Assembly (NCBI RefSeq): GCF_010820565.1
Contig: NZ_JAAIJQ010000004.1
Location: 62,001-126,000, forward strand
Direction: 5' to 3'
DNA: 64,000 nt
DNA from: Thiorhodococcus minor
GTDB lineage: Bacteria; Pseudomonadota; Gammaproteobacteria; Chromatiales; Chromatiaceae
Positions 9,981 through 19,200 of this stretch are shown piece after piece. Position numbers and translations under genes: made by a program. The notes beneath the pieces were generated by a model. The model was not told the origin of the DNA. It searched no databases and worked only from the letters and a program-made list of their open reading frames with translations. Positions within the stretch are counted from its first letter, which is position 1. Each line of letters opens with the position of its first letter.

Positions 9981-10280
9981 CTACTTGAAGAGATCTTCCG
10001 CTGCTTGGCGCAGTGCTTCGGGGGCGGAGACCCCGGGGGCTTGGTCCGCGGTCGGGCTGCTTGGCTCGAACAGCTCGCAGAAGTTGGCCGCCGTCTTGTC
10101 GAGCACGCGCTCGACCATGGGCTCCATGCACTCCTGCGGGCGGCCGGGCGCGAAATGTCGGCAATTGCGACAGCATCGCGTCGGCCTGCCGCAGCCGATG
10201 CAATTGGTCTCGCGCCCGTAGTCTGGTATGCACAGCGCCTGCCCGCAGCTCCAGCAATGGCCTATGATCTCGTCAGACAT
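9981..10280 (-). CDS. Small ten-cysteine putative zinc-binding protein
   Basis: A 99-residue protein with ten cysteines: C9, C12, C17, C27, C30, C36, C37, C40, C51 and C68. The C9-x2-C12 and C27-x2-C30 pairs form a typical zinc-ribbon spacing, and C37-x2-C40 with the later cysteines could hold a second metal. The middle contains a DKTAANFCELF segment that seems to be a conserved feature of an uncharacterised zinc-ribbon-like family. The C-terminus is low-complexity (Pro/Ala/Ser) and ends in a short amphipathic helix. There is no signal peptide. It lies 63 bp upstream of pcm on the same strand and may open the pcm-tmcA-yceH transcription unit. Function unknown. Confidence 0.75.
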   Translation of the reverse strand: MSDEIIGHCWSCGQALCIPDYGRETNCIGCGRPTRCCRNCRHFAPGRPQECMEPMVERVLDKTAANFCELFEPSSPTADQAPGVSAPEALRQAAEDLFK

Positions 10281-10837
10281 CAGTTGTCTCCGCGGCGATG
10301 TCGAGCCCGAGGTGCTCGAAGCCCTGACTCTGATTGTTCAAGATTTGCTGGGATTTTCAAGCGGCACGCGGTCGAGCGGGAGAGCCGGCTCGCTAGGCCC
10401 ATAGGCGATTTCTGTCAATTCCCATACCATCTGGCTTGTCTTGACGCCCGCCTTCTGTGTCGCCCCGCCAGTCACATCGCCCAGCGATGCTCCTGTCGGC
10501 GCTCCTTGAAGGCGGACCTCAATCCGGCGCCACCTGGCATAAGAACTTCCGGCAATCGCCTTGGCGCCGCTGGCGGGCAATCAGGCCTTGTGCGACGACG
10601 CGCATCGCGCCCGTCTCCTGCAAGGCGCTAGGATTCGATGCGGCCGCGTGGCTGCGCCGCTCATTCAGGTATCGGCCGGTTTCAGTGCAATGCACAGAGA
10701 GAAGATCTGATGCGCTGGATGCACGAATCCATGGCGAGGGGGATTTTCTCGCCGGACTAAGGAGATGTCCACATTCTACTTCCCGCCTTGTGGGCAGACG
10801 GTACCGACCGAATCGGGAAGTAGTTCCTGGACAGTCA

Positions 10838-11065
10838 CTAAGGCGATTTCCGAGAATCTTCGTCACAAGCGCGATTCGATCACCCGCCGTCAGGCAGACA
10901 TTGCGCCGCCCCTGCGCGACCGAGCCTGCTCCGACCGTCCCAGTCGCGGCGGGGCGGCGCTCCCACGGATCGAGCGGCTGACCCGATCCGACATGGCTCG
11001 GCCGAGCCATCAAGCCAGCCCGTCGACCTCTTCTCTGGTATGAGCGCTCCTGGAAATCGCCTAAG
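10838..11065. repeat. Inverted repeat pair bounding about 228 bp
   Basis: CTAAGGCGATTTCC at 10838-10851 faces GGAAATCGCCTAAG at 11052-11065. The arms match over 13 of 14 bases. The enclosed 200 bp contain no supported gene. This geometry would fit a small non-autonomous element (MITE-like) or the ends of a decayed insertion sequence, but no target-site duplication was identified. Confidence 0.4.
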
Positions 11066-11100
11066 ATGGGATCGTCGATCTGCGCCAGGCGCAGCTCAAG

Positions 11101-11251
11101 CAGACGCGGCCGGAGTGTCGCGTCTGCGCTCGTGATACCCGTCGGGTCGATCCCTCGCCGACGGGACTCGCGCAGGGCGACACCCTTCTCAGCCCGGGCC
11201 GTCCCGCTCCGGGTCGCTGCTCCGCCTCGAGTAGCGCCGTTGGCGCACTCG
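11101..11251. repeat. Cluster of three strong hairpins
   Basis: Three stem-loops occur in a row: 11101-11126 (8-bp stem CAGACGCG/CGCGTCTG, 10-nt loop), 11138-11165 (8-bp stem CCCGTCGG/CCGACGGG) and 11228-11251 (CGAGT and GCGCC arms around a GTT loop, one bulged A). The last one is followed by GGGCTACGCACGACCCTAC, which resembles a class of dispersed palindromic elements in related genomes. None is followed by a T-run, so ordinary intrinsic terminators are unlikely. Confidence 0.5.
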
Positions 11252-11291
11252 GGCTACGCACGACCCTACGACGAATGACTCTACGGCGTGT

Positions 11292-11633
11292 GTGACTGCG
11301 CTTTGCATATTGCCTTCACGACGAAGGACTCACGTCCTTCGTCATTACGGCAATACGCACGCGCACACGCCTACCCGGGACGTGCCGGCCTCGCGCTTTG
11401 CGGTTCCCTGGCCGGCAGCGATCGAGAAGGCGCGCCTCCTGGCGCGCCATATGATCGAGCCGGGCTTCACCAACGGCCGCTGGGCGGTCATGGTCGATAA
11501 GCCCATGGAAACCGCGTCGGCGCTGGTCTACAGCAAGGAAGCCGGTCAAAGGTACCCGATCGAGATCGTCTCCACGCTGGCTGCTGCCGCGAGCTTCCTG
11601 GGCAAGGACTTGAGCGGCCAGGGCCTGGCGTGA
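11292..11633 (+). CDS. Unrecognised small protein or 5'-truncated gene fragment
   Basis: A 113-codon frame ending in TGA at 11631-11633. The last 75 or so residues look protein-like (ARHMIEPGFTNGRWAVMVDK, then KEAGQRYPIEIV and ASFLGKDLSGQGLA), with the strong G/C third-position bias of neighbouring genes. The first 40 residues do not: they are His/Thr/Arg-rich, cross a perfect hairpin, and have no ribosome binding site. It may be the surviving 3' end of a larger gene, or a gene using a non-ATG start near 11400. I recognise no family. Confidence 0.35.
   Translation: MTALCILPSRRRTHVLRHYGNTHAHTPTRDVPASRFAVPWPAAIEKARLLARHMIEPGFTNGRWAVMVDKPMETASALVYSKEAGQRYPIEIVSTLAAAASFLGKDLSGQGLA
11320..11343. 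repeat. 10-bp perfect hairpin
   Basis: GACGAAGGAC (11320-11329) and GTCCTTCGTC (11334-11343) form a perfect 10-bp stem with a 4-nt loop. It sits within the 5' part of the frame that opens at 11292, which argues that the true coding part of that fragment begins further downstream. No T-tract follows. Confidence 0.55.
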
Positions 11634-11708
11634 GCGAGCTCCGCCGCGCGCCTGCCCGCGTCAGTGCGCTGGCGGCACCCCGCCATGCGGGGCGAGCGAC
11701 CGCGGCGG

Positions 11709-12788
11709 CTAGCGCGGCTTGGCGCCGATGCCGCGCTCGCGCGCGAAGTCGAGCATTCGCTGGATGGGCATGACGGCCCGCTCCCGCACCTCGGCGTCGA
11801 TCTGGATCTCCTGATCCCAGGTCTGAAGGACCCGCTCCAGATTCTGTAGCGCGTTCATGGCCATCCAGGGGCAGTGCGCACAGCTCTCGCAGGTCGCGCC
11901 TTCGCCGGCCGTGGGCGCTGGAATCAGCTTCTTGCCCGGCGCGAGCTGATGCATCTTCCAGAAGATACCCGCGTCCGTGGCGACGATGAACTCCGGATTG
12001 GGCATCTCCGCGACCGCCTTGATGAGCTGTGTCGTCGAGCCGACCACATCGGCCTGGTCGACGACCTCGTCCGGCGACTCCGGATGGACCAGGACCGCGG
12101 CATCCGGATGGAGCTTGCGCACACGCTCCAGCGCGAATGACTTGAACTCTTCGTGGACGACGCAGGCGCCATCCCAGAGCAGCATGTCCGCGCCCGTCAC
12201 GCGCTCGACATAGTGTCCGAGATGCTTGTCCGGGGCCCAGAGGATCTTCTTGCCCTCGGACGCCAGGTGCTCGACGACCGGAAGGGCGATGCTCGAGGTG
12301 ACCACCCAGTCGGACCTCGCCTTCACCTGGGCGCTGGTATTGGCGTAGACGACGACGGTGTGATCCGGGTGGGCATCGCAGAACGCCCTGAAGGCGTCGG
12401 CGGGGCAGCCCTCGTCCAATGAGCAGGTCGCGCCGAGGTCGGGCATGAGGACGCGTTTCTCCGGATTGAGGATCTTCGCGGTCTCGCCCATGAAGCGCAC
12501 GCCGCAGACCACAAGGGTTTCGGCATCGCTCTCGGTCCCGAACCGAGCCATCTCCAGCGAGTCGGCGACATAGCCGCCGGTCTCTTCCGCGAGCGCCTGC
12601 AGATCGGCATCCGTGTAATAGTGGGCGACTAAAACGGCGTTCTGCGCGGCAAGCAAGGCGCGAATCCGGTCCTTCAGCGCATCCTTTTCACCCGGGCTCA
12701 GCGTCGGCCACTGTGGATGGGGGGGCACCTTGACGCTTGGCGCCCGGGCGGTGGATTCATGCGGACCCGCATGGGTCGAGCTAGGCAT
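11709..12788 (-). CDS. nadA: Quinolinate synthase A
   Basis: A 359-residue [4Fe-4S] enzyme that condenses iminoaspartate (from NadB) with dihydroxyacetone phosphate to make quinolinate in de novo NAD synthesis. Characteristic segments include [20 protein letters not shown], the [11 protein letters not shown] region, [10 protein letters not shown], and the CxxCxxC-containing [13 protein letters not shown] near the C-terminus. These supply the three cluster-ligating cysteines (equivalent to E. coli C113, C200, C297). ATG at 12788 is chosen because CGGAG precedes it and because upstream in-frame sequence is Arg/Thr-rich and unlike the family. The gene stands 177 bp downstream of the dynamin-like gene on the same strand; nadB and nadC are not in the window. 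Confidence 0.95.
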   Translation of the reverse strand: MPSSTHAGPHESTARAPSVKVPPHPQWPTLSPGEKDALKDRIRALLAAQNAVLVAHYYTDADLQALAEETGGYVADSLEMARFGTESDAETLVVCGVRFMGETAKILNPEKRVLMPDLGATCSLDEGCPADAFRAFCDAHPDHTVVVYANTSAQVKARSDWVVTSSIALPVVEHLASEGKKILWAPDKHLGHYVERVTGADMLLWDGACVVHEEFKSFALERVRKLHPDAAVLVHPESPDEVVDQADVVGSTTQLIKAVAEMPNPEFIVATDAGIFWKMHQLAPGKKLIPAPTAGEGATCESCAHCPWMAMNALQNLERVLQTWDQEIQIDAEVRERAVMPIQRMLDFARERGIGAKPR

Positions 12789-12965
12789 GGTCGTGCTCCG
12801 AGTCGTCGTCAACCGATGGTCTCGCGTCAGGCTGTGCGTGACTGGGCTCCTCCTGCTCGCGAGGTCGAGCCAGGGTCTGCGATGGGCCTGGGCGAGCGCG
12901 TACCTCTGCAGTGAGAGGCGCGCATCCTGGTAATCATTATGGCCGCTCATGCGGCCGAGGAAGGA

Positions 12966-14489
12966 TTAGCTCGTCTCGGGTGTCAGAACTGCTTCGGACT
13001 CCGAGGTCTCCGTCGAGCCCGACCGGCTCGCGGGATTCCCGATCCCATCGCTGATCCCCCGGGGATTGGTGAAGCGCTCGTTGAGCGTCTGGATATAGGT
13101 CTCGCAGCCCTGCAGCACCTCGTCGATCTCGGCGCGCGCCTGCCCGTTCCATCCGAACGGCCGACCGAGCAGTATGGTGCGCCAGAAGCGCGTGTTCTGC
13201 TGGAAGCAAGACAGCACATTGCCTGGCGGCTCGCTCTTGGCGATCTGCTTGCGCAGCCAGGGCATGACGCTGAGCGCGGCGATGCGGCGGATCCCGAAAT
13301 GGATCCCGAGCACCAGCAGCACCAGCGCGCCCTCGAGACTAGGAATGCCCCAGGGGATGGATTGCACGATGTCGAGCCAACCGGCGTGATAGCTGAGCCC
13401 CTGCCACTGCCCGAGCTTGAAGCTCCCGGCGAGCAGGCCGATCGCCAAGGCACCGAAGATCAGGACGTCGGCGGTCAGGGTGCGGCGGCGCCAGCGCTGC
13501 ATGGCCGTTTCGAGAAGCGGGATGGAGGTGCGATGGAAATCCGTGGCGCATTTGCGTAGCGAGGCGATGATGCGGTACGCGCGCTCCACCTCCACTTGCT
13601 CCATGCGCTTGTAGATCTCGGCAAGGTCCTCGTCACGCTTCTTTTCAAAGCGCTGACGGCGCTGCTCGTCCGAGATCTGGCTGGACGCCTCTGGACTGTA
13701 GATGGTGAAGAAGCGTCCAGCGGTCAATCCGGCCTCGCCCATGGCGCGGACCCAGGCCGCGACCACGTCCTCCGGGTTGTCCTCGCTGGCGGCCGTGTCG
13801 AGCTGGTTGAGGATGTAGAGGAACTTGCCGGAGTCGGAGCGATTGATGGTGTCCGAAACCAGGTGCTTGAGGGTGTCACGCATGGCTCCTGGCTCGGGAT
13901 GCCGCGCATCGAAGAAGACCAGCACCAGGTCGGAGAGATCGATCATGTGATCCGTGATGCGCAGCACGGCCGTGCGCTGAGCGTCGGCGTCGAAGCCGGG
14001 GGAGTCGATGATGATCTTGCCGCGCAGTCGCTCGCTCTTGGAGGTCTTGAGCTGCAGATAGGCGTCGATGCGGCTGCCTTCGCCCCCCGCGACCTCTTCG
14101 ATATCGTGCGACATGCGGAAGAAGGGAAAGCGTGGGTCGGAATCGAGCGAGACGCCCGGAAGGGTGCGGCTCGCTTCCTCGGGGCTGTAGACGATGACCG
14201 TGAAGCGGTCATCGACGGCCTGATTGCCGGTGCGCTGGAGCTTTCTGCCGAGATAGCTGTTGATGAAGGTCGACTTCCCGGCCGAGAAGGTTCCGAGCAC
14301 CGAGATCAGCGGCCACCAGGGGATCTGGGTCGCGAACGACTGGTTGCGGTCCAGCAGCTCCATGCGATAGGCGACTTGGTCGACGGCGCGGAAGCTCTGC
14401 ACGGCGCTGAGGAGCACCGGGTTCTCCTGCTCGAGGTGTGATTCCAAATCCTGGAGGCGCTGCTGGAGGGCGTCGGCCGTAGACGTCAT
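12966..14489 (-). CDS. Bacterial dynamin-like GTPase, membrane protein
   Basis: A 507-residue GTPase with the dynamin-type P-loop GTFSAGKST at 66-74, G3 motif DSPG at 162-165 and G4 motif NQLD at 228-231. An N-terminal coiled coil precedes the G domain. The C-terminal part has two membrane helices (about 340-357 and 384-401) separated by a short loop, then a soluble helical tail with a Ser/Thr/Glu-rich end. Dynamin-family proteins remodel or protect membranes; the bacterial role here is unknown. The segment after G4 (KRDEDLAEIYKRMEQVEVERAY) is helical and may form the stalk. ATG at 14489. No second dynamin gene, which is often paired in bacteria, lies next to it. Confidence 0.82.
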   Translation of the reverse strand: MTSTADALQQRLQDLESHLEQENPVLLSAVQSFRAVDQVAYRMELLDRNQSFATQIPWWPLISVLGTFSAGKSTFINSYLGRKLQRTGNQAVDDRFTVIVYSPEEASRTLPGVSLDSDPRFPFFRMSHDIEEVAGGEGSRIDAYLQLKTSKSERLRGKIIIDSPGFDADAQRTAVLRITDHMIDLSDLVLVFFDARHPEPGAMRDTLKHLVSDTINRSDSGKFLYILNQLDTAASEDNPEDVVAAWVRAMGEAGLTAGRFFTIYSPEASSQISDEQRRQRFEKKRDEDLAEIYKRMEQVEVERAYRIIASLRKCATDFHRTSIPLLETAMQRWRRRTLTADVLIFGALAIGLLAGSFKLGQWQGLSYHAGWLDIVQSIPWGIPSLEGALVLLVLGIHFGIRRIAALSVMPWLRKQIAKSEPPGNVLSCFQQNTRFWRTILLGRPFGWNGQARAEIDEVLQGCETYIQTLNERFTNPRGISDGIGNPASRSGSTETSESEAVLTPETS

Positions 14490-15000
14490 GGGTCAGAATC
14501 CTCGGTTTGCGTAGCGGTCCGCGCGTTATCAGGAACGGACCCGTTCGGCGGGTTTTGCGGTCTCTGGGTCAGATGCATGCGCGCAGGCTCGCGTCTGAGC
14601 CCGGCGATCGGCGGACCGCGATGTTACAACGATCGCGCCGGCTAACGATAGTGAGTTGTCCCGTGAGCCAAAATTCCGGCCCGAATCTGGACACTGCGGG
14701 CAGGGCGCGAGCGCGGCTCGGCTTGAATGTCGAGCTTCGCTGAATGCATACTGCGCAACTGCGTCGCGCGTCCTCGAGGCAGGCTCGGCACGGGCCGTTT
14801 ACCTTGCGTGCTCGGCAAGGCTGCGAGGGATGCGCCGACCACCCTCCCGAAACAATCGATTTGAGCGATATCGATTTGAACAATAAGGGCTGCCGCGGTT
14901 TCCAAGTCGCTGAGACGCCGCGAGCCTGAATCGTCGACCCGAGTGCGATCCACCTCTTCGGGCGACGCTCTCCATTGAATAGCGTTTGGTGTGTAGTCCG
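14490..15000. other. 511-bp intergenic region between divergent genes
   Basis: No supported gene. It separates the dynamin-like gene (minus) from the RND adaptor (plus). The stretch around 14850-14890 is AT-richer than its surroundings and holds a direct repeat listed separately, consistent with a promoter/operator for the efflux genes. The open frames here are overlapping and compositionally noisy. Confidence 0.5.
14855..14879. promoter_or_regulatory. Candidate operator: 10-bp direct repeat upstream of RND genes
   Basis: ATCGATTTGA occurs at 14855-14864 and again at 14870-14879, 15 bp apart, inside an AT-rich patch about 120 bp before the RND adaptor start. The spacing is about one and a half helical turns. 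It could bind a regulator of the efflux operon. No regulator gene is adjacent, so this rests only on the repeat. Confidence 0.3.
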
Positions 15001-16155
15001 ATGGGAACAAAGATGAAGAACGCTTCTGCTGCCTGCATGCTCGTCTTGGCCGCTGCCGCGCTCCCCGGGTTTGCGCTGGCCGTCCCTGGCGAGACCTTCG
15101 TCGTTCAGCAGGCGCAAGGGGCTCCGACGGTATCCCTTGGCGGTACCGTGGTTCCCTACAAGGAGGTGACACTGGCGGCGCAGCTTCCGGGTCGGGTGAC
15201 CTACCTCGCGGGGCGCGAGGGTGACGCCTTCGACGAAGACGAGCTGCTGGTCGCCATCGGAGACGAGGAGCTGGTGGCCAAGCGCCGCGCCATCTTGGCG
15301 CAGATGGCTGCCGCCGATGCCCAGCTCCGCAATGCCGGTGTGCAGTACACGCGCGAGCTCTACTCGCCGCGCTCGCGCACCTCCCCGGGTGGCATGGGGC
15401 TGCCCAATCTCTTCGATCAAATGTTCACCCGGCCCGTCGAGAGCTTCATCGGCGATCGCGATCAGCGCGCCGAGCGCTCGGCAGATGTCTACGCCTCCGG
15501 CATTCAGATCCAGGAGGCCCAGAGCGCCATGCTGCGTCTGCAGGCCGAGCTGCAGGCGCTCGATTCCAAGATCCGCGACGCCCGCAGCATCGCGCCATTC
15601 GACGGGGTGATCGTGAAGAAGTTCATCGAGGTGGGCGACACCGTCCAGCCCGGCCAGCCGCTGCTCAACTATGCGGACGTCGAATACCTCCAGGTCGAGG
15701 TCGACGTGCCCGCACGCCTCAGGCCAGGGCTGCGCGAGGGACAGATGCTGCAAGCAGAGATCGATCCCTCGAACCGGCGTGTGCCCATCAGGGTCGCCCA
15801 AATCTTCCCGATGGCCGACCCGCAGCGCCACACGGTGACCATCAAATTCGACCTGCCTCAGGGCGTCTCGGAGCCTGGCATGTACGCCAAGGTCATGGTG
15901 CCGGACTTCAACGCGCCGGCGCGCTCCAGTCCGGTCATCCCGAAGAGCGCGGTGCGCTACAACGGGAGTCTGCCGGGCGTCTATGTCCTGGCCGAGAGCG
16001 GGCAGCCGCAGCTGCGGCTGATCCGCGTGGGTGAGGAGCTCAGCGGCGGCTTCATCAGCGTGCTGAGCGGGCTCAGGCCCGGGGAGCGGATTCTCGCCAA
16101 TCCCGGCCCGCGGGTCTCCGCCGGCTGGGCGAAAGGGGCTTCCCCCGACCGCTAG
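15001..16155 (+). CDS. RND efflux periplasmic adaptor (HlyD/MFP family)
   Basis: A 384-residue membrane fusion protein linking an inner-membrane RND pump to an outer-membrane channel. It starts with a signal peptide (basic KN near the start, hydrophobic ACMLVLAAAALPGFALA). The biotin/lipoyl-like half-motifs are seen around YKEVTLAAQLPGRVTYLAG and the second half ARSIAPFDGVIVKKFIEVGD, separated by an alpha-helical hairpin of about 110 residues. The beta-barrel region follows (YLQVEVDVPARLRPGL). ATG at 15001 or 15013 are both possible; neither has a strong ribosome binding site. It lies 69 bp before the pump gene, so the two form an operon. No TolC-like gene is present nearby. Confidence 0.88.
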   Translation: MGTKMKNASAACMLVLAAAALPGFALAVPGETFVVQQAQGAPTVSLGGTVVPYKEVTLAAQLPGRVTYLAGREGDAFDEDELLVAIGDEELVAKRRAILAQMAAADAQLRNAGVQYTRELYSPRSRTSPGGMGLPNLFDQMFTRPVESFIGDRDQRAERSADVYASGIQIQEAQSAMLRLQAELQALDSKIRDARSIAPFDGVIVKKFIEVGDTVQPGQPLLNYADVEYLQVEVDVPARLRPGLREGQMLQAEIDPSNRRVPIRVAQIFPMADPQRHTVTIKFDLPQGVSEPGMYAKVMVPDFNAPARSSPVIPKSAVRYNGSLPGVYVLAESGQPQLRLIRVGEELSGGFISVLSGLRPGERILANPGPRVSAGWAKGASPDR

Positions 16156-16224
16156 CGCGCCTTGCCGGTGCAAAACGCGCCCATTGCGACGCTCTGGAGC
16201 AGGCCTGGAAAATCTGGATCGGAT

Positions 16225-19200
16225 ATGAGCCAAGATCTCCCCTCGAACGCTGAAAACAGCCCGACATCCTCCCTGAGCGAGGAGGGCCTCGGGATCGCCG
16301 GCCGCACGGCCAAGACCTTCATTCGCTCGCCGCTCTCGCCGCTGTTCTACTTCGCGATGCTGATGATGGGGCTGCTGGGCCTCTTTCTGACGCCGCGACA
16401 GGAGGACCCGCAGATCTCGGTGCCCATGATCGACATCATGGTGCAGTACCCAGGCGCCTCGGCGCAGCAGGTGACCAATCTCGCGGTCCAGCCGCTCGAG
16501 CGGATCATGAGCGAGATCCCAGGTATCAAGCATGTGTACTCGGCCTCGCAGCGCGGGCAGGGGCTGGTGACGATCGAGTTCGAGGTCGGCGAGGAGATGG
16601 GTCCCTCGCTGGTCAAGGTCAACGATAAGCTTGCCTCGAACATGGACAAGATCCCGCCCGGGGTCATGCCGCCGCTGGTCAAGAGCAAGGGGATCGACGA
16701 CGTGCCCATCGTGACCCTCACGCTGTGGTCCAAGGATCTCGATGACGACGGGACGCCGGACGTCGACGACGCCCAGCTCAGGCTGCTGGCGCAGGACGTG
16801 CTGCAGGCGCTCAAGCAGGTCAAGAACACAGGCAATGCCTTCATCGTCGGCGGACGGCGCGAGCAGGTCACCATCGACGTCTCGCCCGAGCGGCTCGCTG
16901 GCTACCGCATCAGCCTGGATCAGGTCGCCCAGACGCTGAAGAGCGCCAATGCCGAGCAGACGGCCGGAGGCGTCGAAGTCAGTGGCGCGCGCTTCTCCGT
17001 GACGACGGGTGCCTTCCTGACAGGTGTCGAGGACATCAGTCGGCTGGTCGTCGGTACCTACAACGATGTGCCTGTCTACATGCACGACGTCGCTCGCGTC
17101 AGCCTGGGGCCTGAGGCCGATGCCTCGCAGATGGTCAGCTACTACACGGGGCCGGCCGCCGATGTCGAGGAGCGCGCCGATGGGCGGCCCGCGGTGACCA
17201 TCGCGGTCGCCAAGAAGGAGCTGACCAACGGCGTGACGGTGGCGAGCGCCATCATCGCGCAGGTCGAGGAGCTGCGCGGGTCGCGTATCCCGAACAACGT
17301 CGAGGTCAGCATCACCCGCAACTACGGCAAGACGGCTGACGACAAGGTCGACGAGCTGATCTTCAAGCTCATCGTCGCGACCTTCTTCGTCTTCGTGCTG
17401 GTGCTGGTGGCCTTCCGCGCGCTCAAGCCGGCCCTGGTCGTCATGCTGGTCATCCCTGTGGTGCTCTTCATGACGGTCTTCGTCGCCTGGATCTGGGGCA
17501 TGACGATCGACCGCGTGAGCCTCTTCGCTCTGATCTTCTCCATCGGTATCCTGGTCGACGACGCCATCGTGGTGGTGGAGAACATCTATCGCCGCTGGCT
17601 CGAAGAGGGGAGGACGGATGACGACACGGCGGTCGACGCCGTGCGCGAGGTCGGCAACCCGACCATCCTGGCCACCTTCACCGTCATCGCGGCGCTGCTG
17701 CCGATGGGCTTTGTCAGCGGGATGATGGGGCCCTACATGGAGCCGATCCCGAAGCTCGGCTCGGTGGCGATGTTCATCTCGCTGTTCGCGGCATTCGTCT
17801 TCACGCCCTATCTCGCCATCTCCAAGGTGCTGCGGCCGTCGATGCGCTATCTGACCGCCGCGGAGAAGCGCGAGCATCGCGGGGCGGAGCGCCTGGAGCG
17901 CTTCTTCCGGAGGATCCTCACGCCATTGATGGAGGATCCGCGCAAGCGGCGCCGCTTCCGTTTGGCGCTCTGGGGCACCTTCCTCTTCACCTGCTCCTTC
18001 TTCTACTTCCACTGGGTGGCGGTGAAGATGCTGCCGCTCGACAACAAGCCGGAGTTCTCGGTCGTCATCGATATGCCCGAGGGCACGGCCTTGCCGGTGA
18101 CCGCCAATCTGTCCCACCGGATGGCGGAGCGCCTCAAGACGATCGACGAGGTCACGGCCGTTCAGCTCTATGCGGGCACGGCGCGGCCCTTCGACTTCAA
18201 CGGCATGGTGCGCCACTACTACCTGCGCTCGGAGCCCTGGCAGGCGGAGCTGCAGGTTCAGCTCAAGGACAAGACGGAGCGGGCGCGCAGCAGCCATGAG
18301 ATCGCCGTCGAGGCGCGCGGCCTTCTGACGCCGCTCGAGGACGCGGCCGGTGCCCGGATTGCCGTCGTCGAGATGCCTCCGGGGCCGCCCGTGCTGCAGT
18401 CCGTCGTGGCGGAGATCTATGGGCCGAATACCGAGGTGCGGCGGCAGTTCGCGCGCGATGTCACCGAGATCTTCGAGCAGGCCGAGAGCACGCGCGACGT
18501 GGACAACTATCTGCGCGACCCCTTCGACTATTGGCGTTTCAGCGTCGATACGGAGAAGGCCGTCCGACGTGGTATCTCGGTCGACACCATCAACCGCAAT
18601 CTCTCGATGGCGCTCGGCGGGACCCCGCTCGGCGATATCAAGCAGCAGACTGGCCGGCAGAGCGGCCACGAGCCTATCCGAATCATGCTCCAGGTGCCGC
18701 TTGCCGAGCGCTCGCAGATCCAGCGCCTGGGCGATCTGCCCATTCAATCGACCTTCGGCTATACGGTTCCGCTCAGCGAGCTCGGCGAGTTTCAGCGCGC
18801 TCCGGAGGAAGACATCATCTTCCACAAGGATCTGCGCCCCGTGGAATACGTGGTGGCCGACGTGGGCGGGCGGCTCGCGGCGCCTGTCTACGCCATGTTC
18901 CAGATCCAAGACCTGATGGCGGATTACGTTGCCCCGGAGGGATCGCGGCCCGCCGAGGGCAGCGCCTTCAGCGACGCCTTCAACTGGCTAGGTCCTCCAG
19001 CGGACGATTCTCAGCCCGCCTGGGAGTGGGGTGGCGAGTGGACGGTGACTTACGAGACCTTCCGCGACATGGGCGCGGCCTTCATGGTCGCCCTGCTGCT
19101 GATCTACATCCTGGTGGTTTGGGAGTTCGGCAACTTCAGAATCCCCCTGATCATCATGGCCCCGATTCCCTTGACGCTCCTGGGGATCATTCCGGCGCAC

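Larger units (their letters stand above)
10281..11291. other. Gene-poor interval of about 1 kb
   Basis: No reading frame here has convincing protein features; the open frames on both strands are overlapping, Arg/Pro/Ser-rich and antisense to each other. What is visible is structural: a pair of 14-bp near-perfect inverted repeats (10838-10851 and 11052-11065, one mismatch) about 200 bp apart, and a run of strong hairpins from 11101 onward. It may be an eroded mobile element or gene remnant. Confidence 0.5.

Noticed and set aside
10519-11013. Antisense open frames in the gene-poor interval
   Set aside because: Frames on both strands overlap each other, are Arg/Pro-rich and have no ribosome binding site or domain.
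14530-14560. ACCCG-TTCGG-CGGGT hairpin followed by TTTT
   Set aside because: It is short and no plus-strand gene lies upstream to terminate; left out as a terminator.
14569-18909. A 1446-codon minus-strand open frame antisense to the RND adaptor and pump
   Set aside because: It is a shadow of the high-GC RND genes: the translation is His/Arg/Asp-rich with no domain, and the plus strand holds clear signal-peptide, helix and family motifs.
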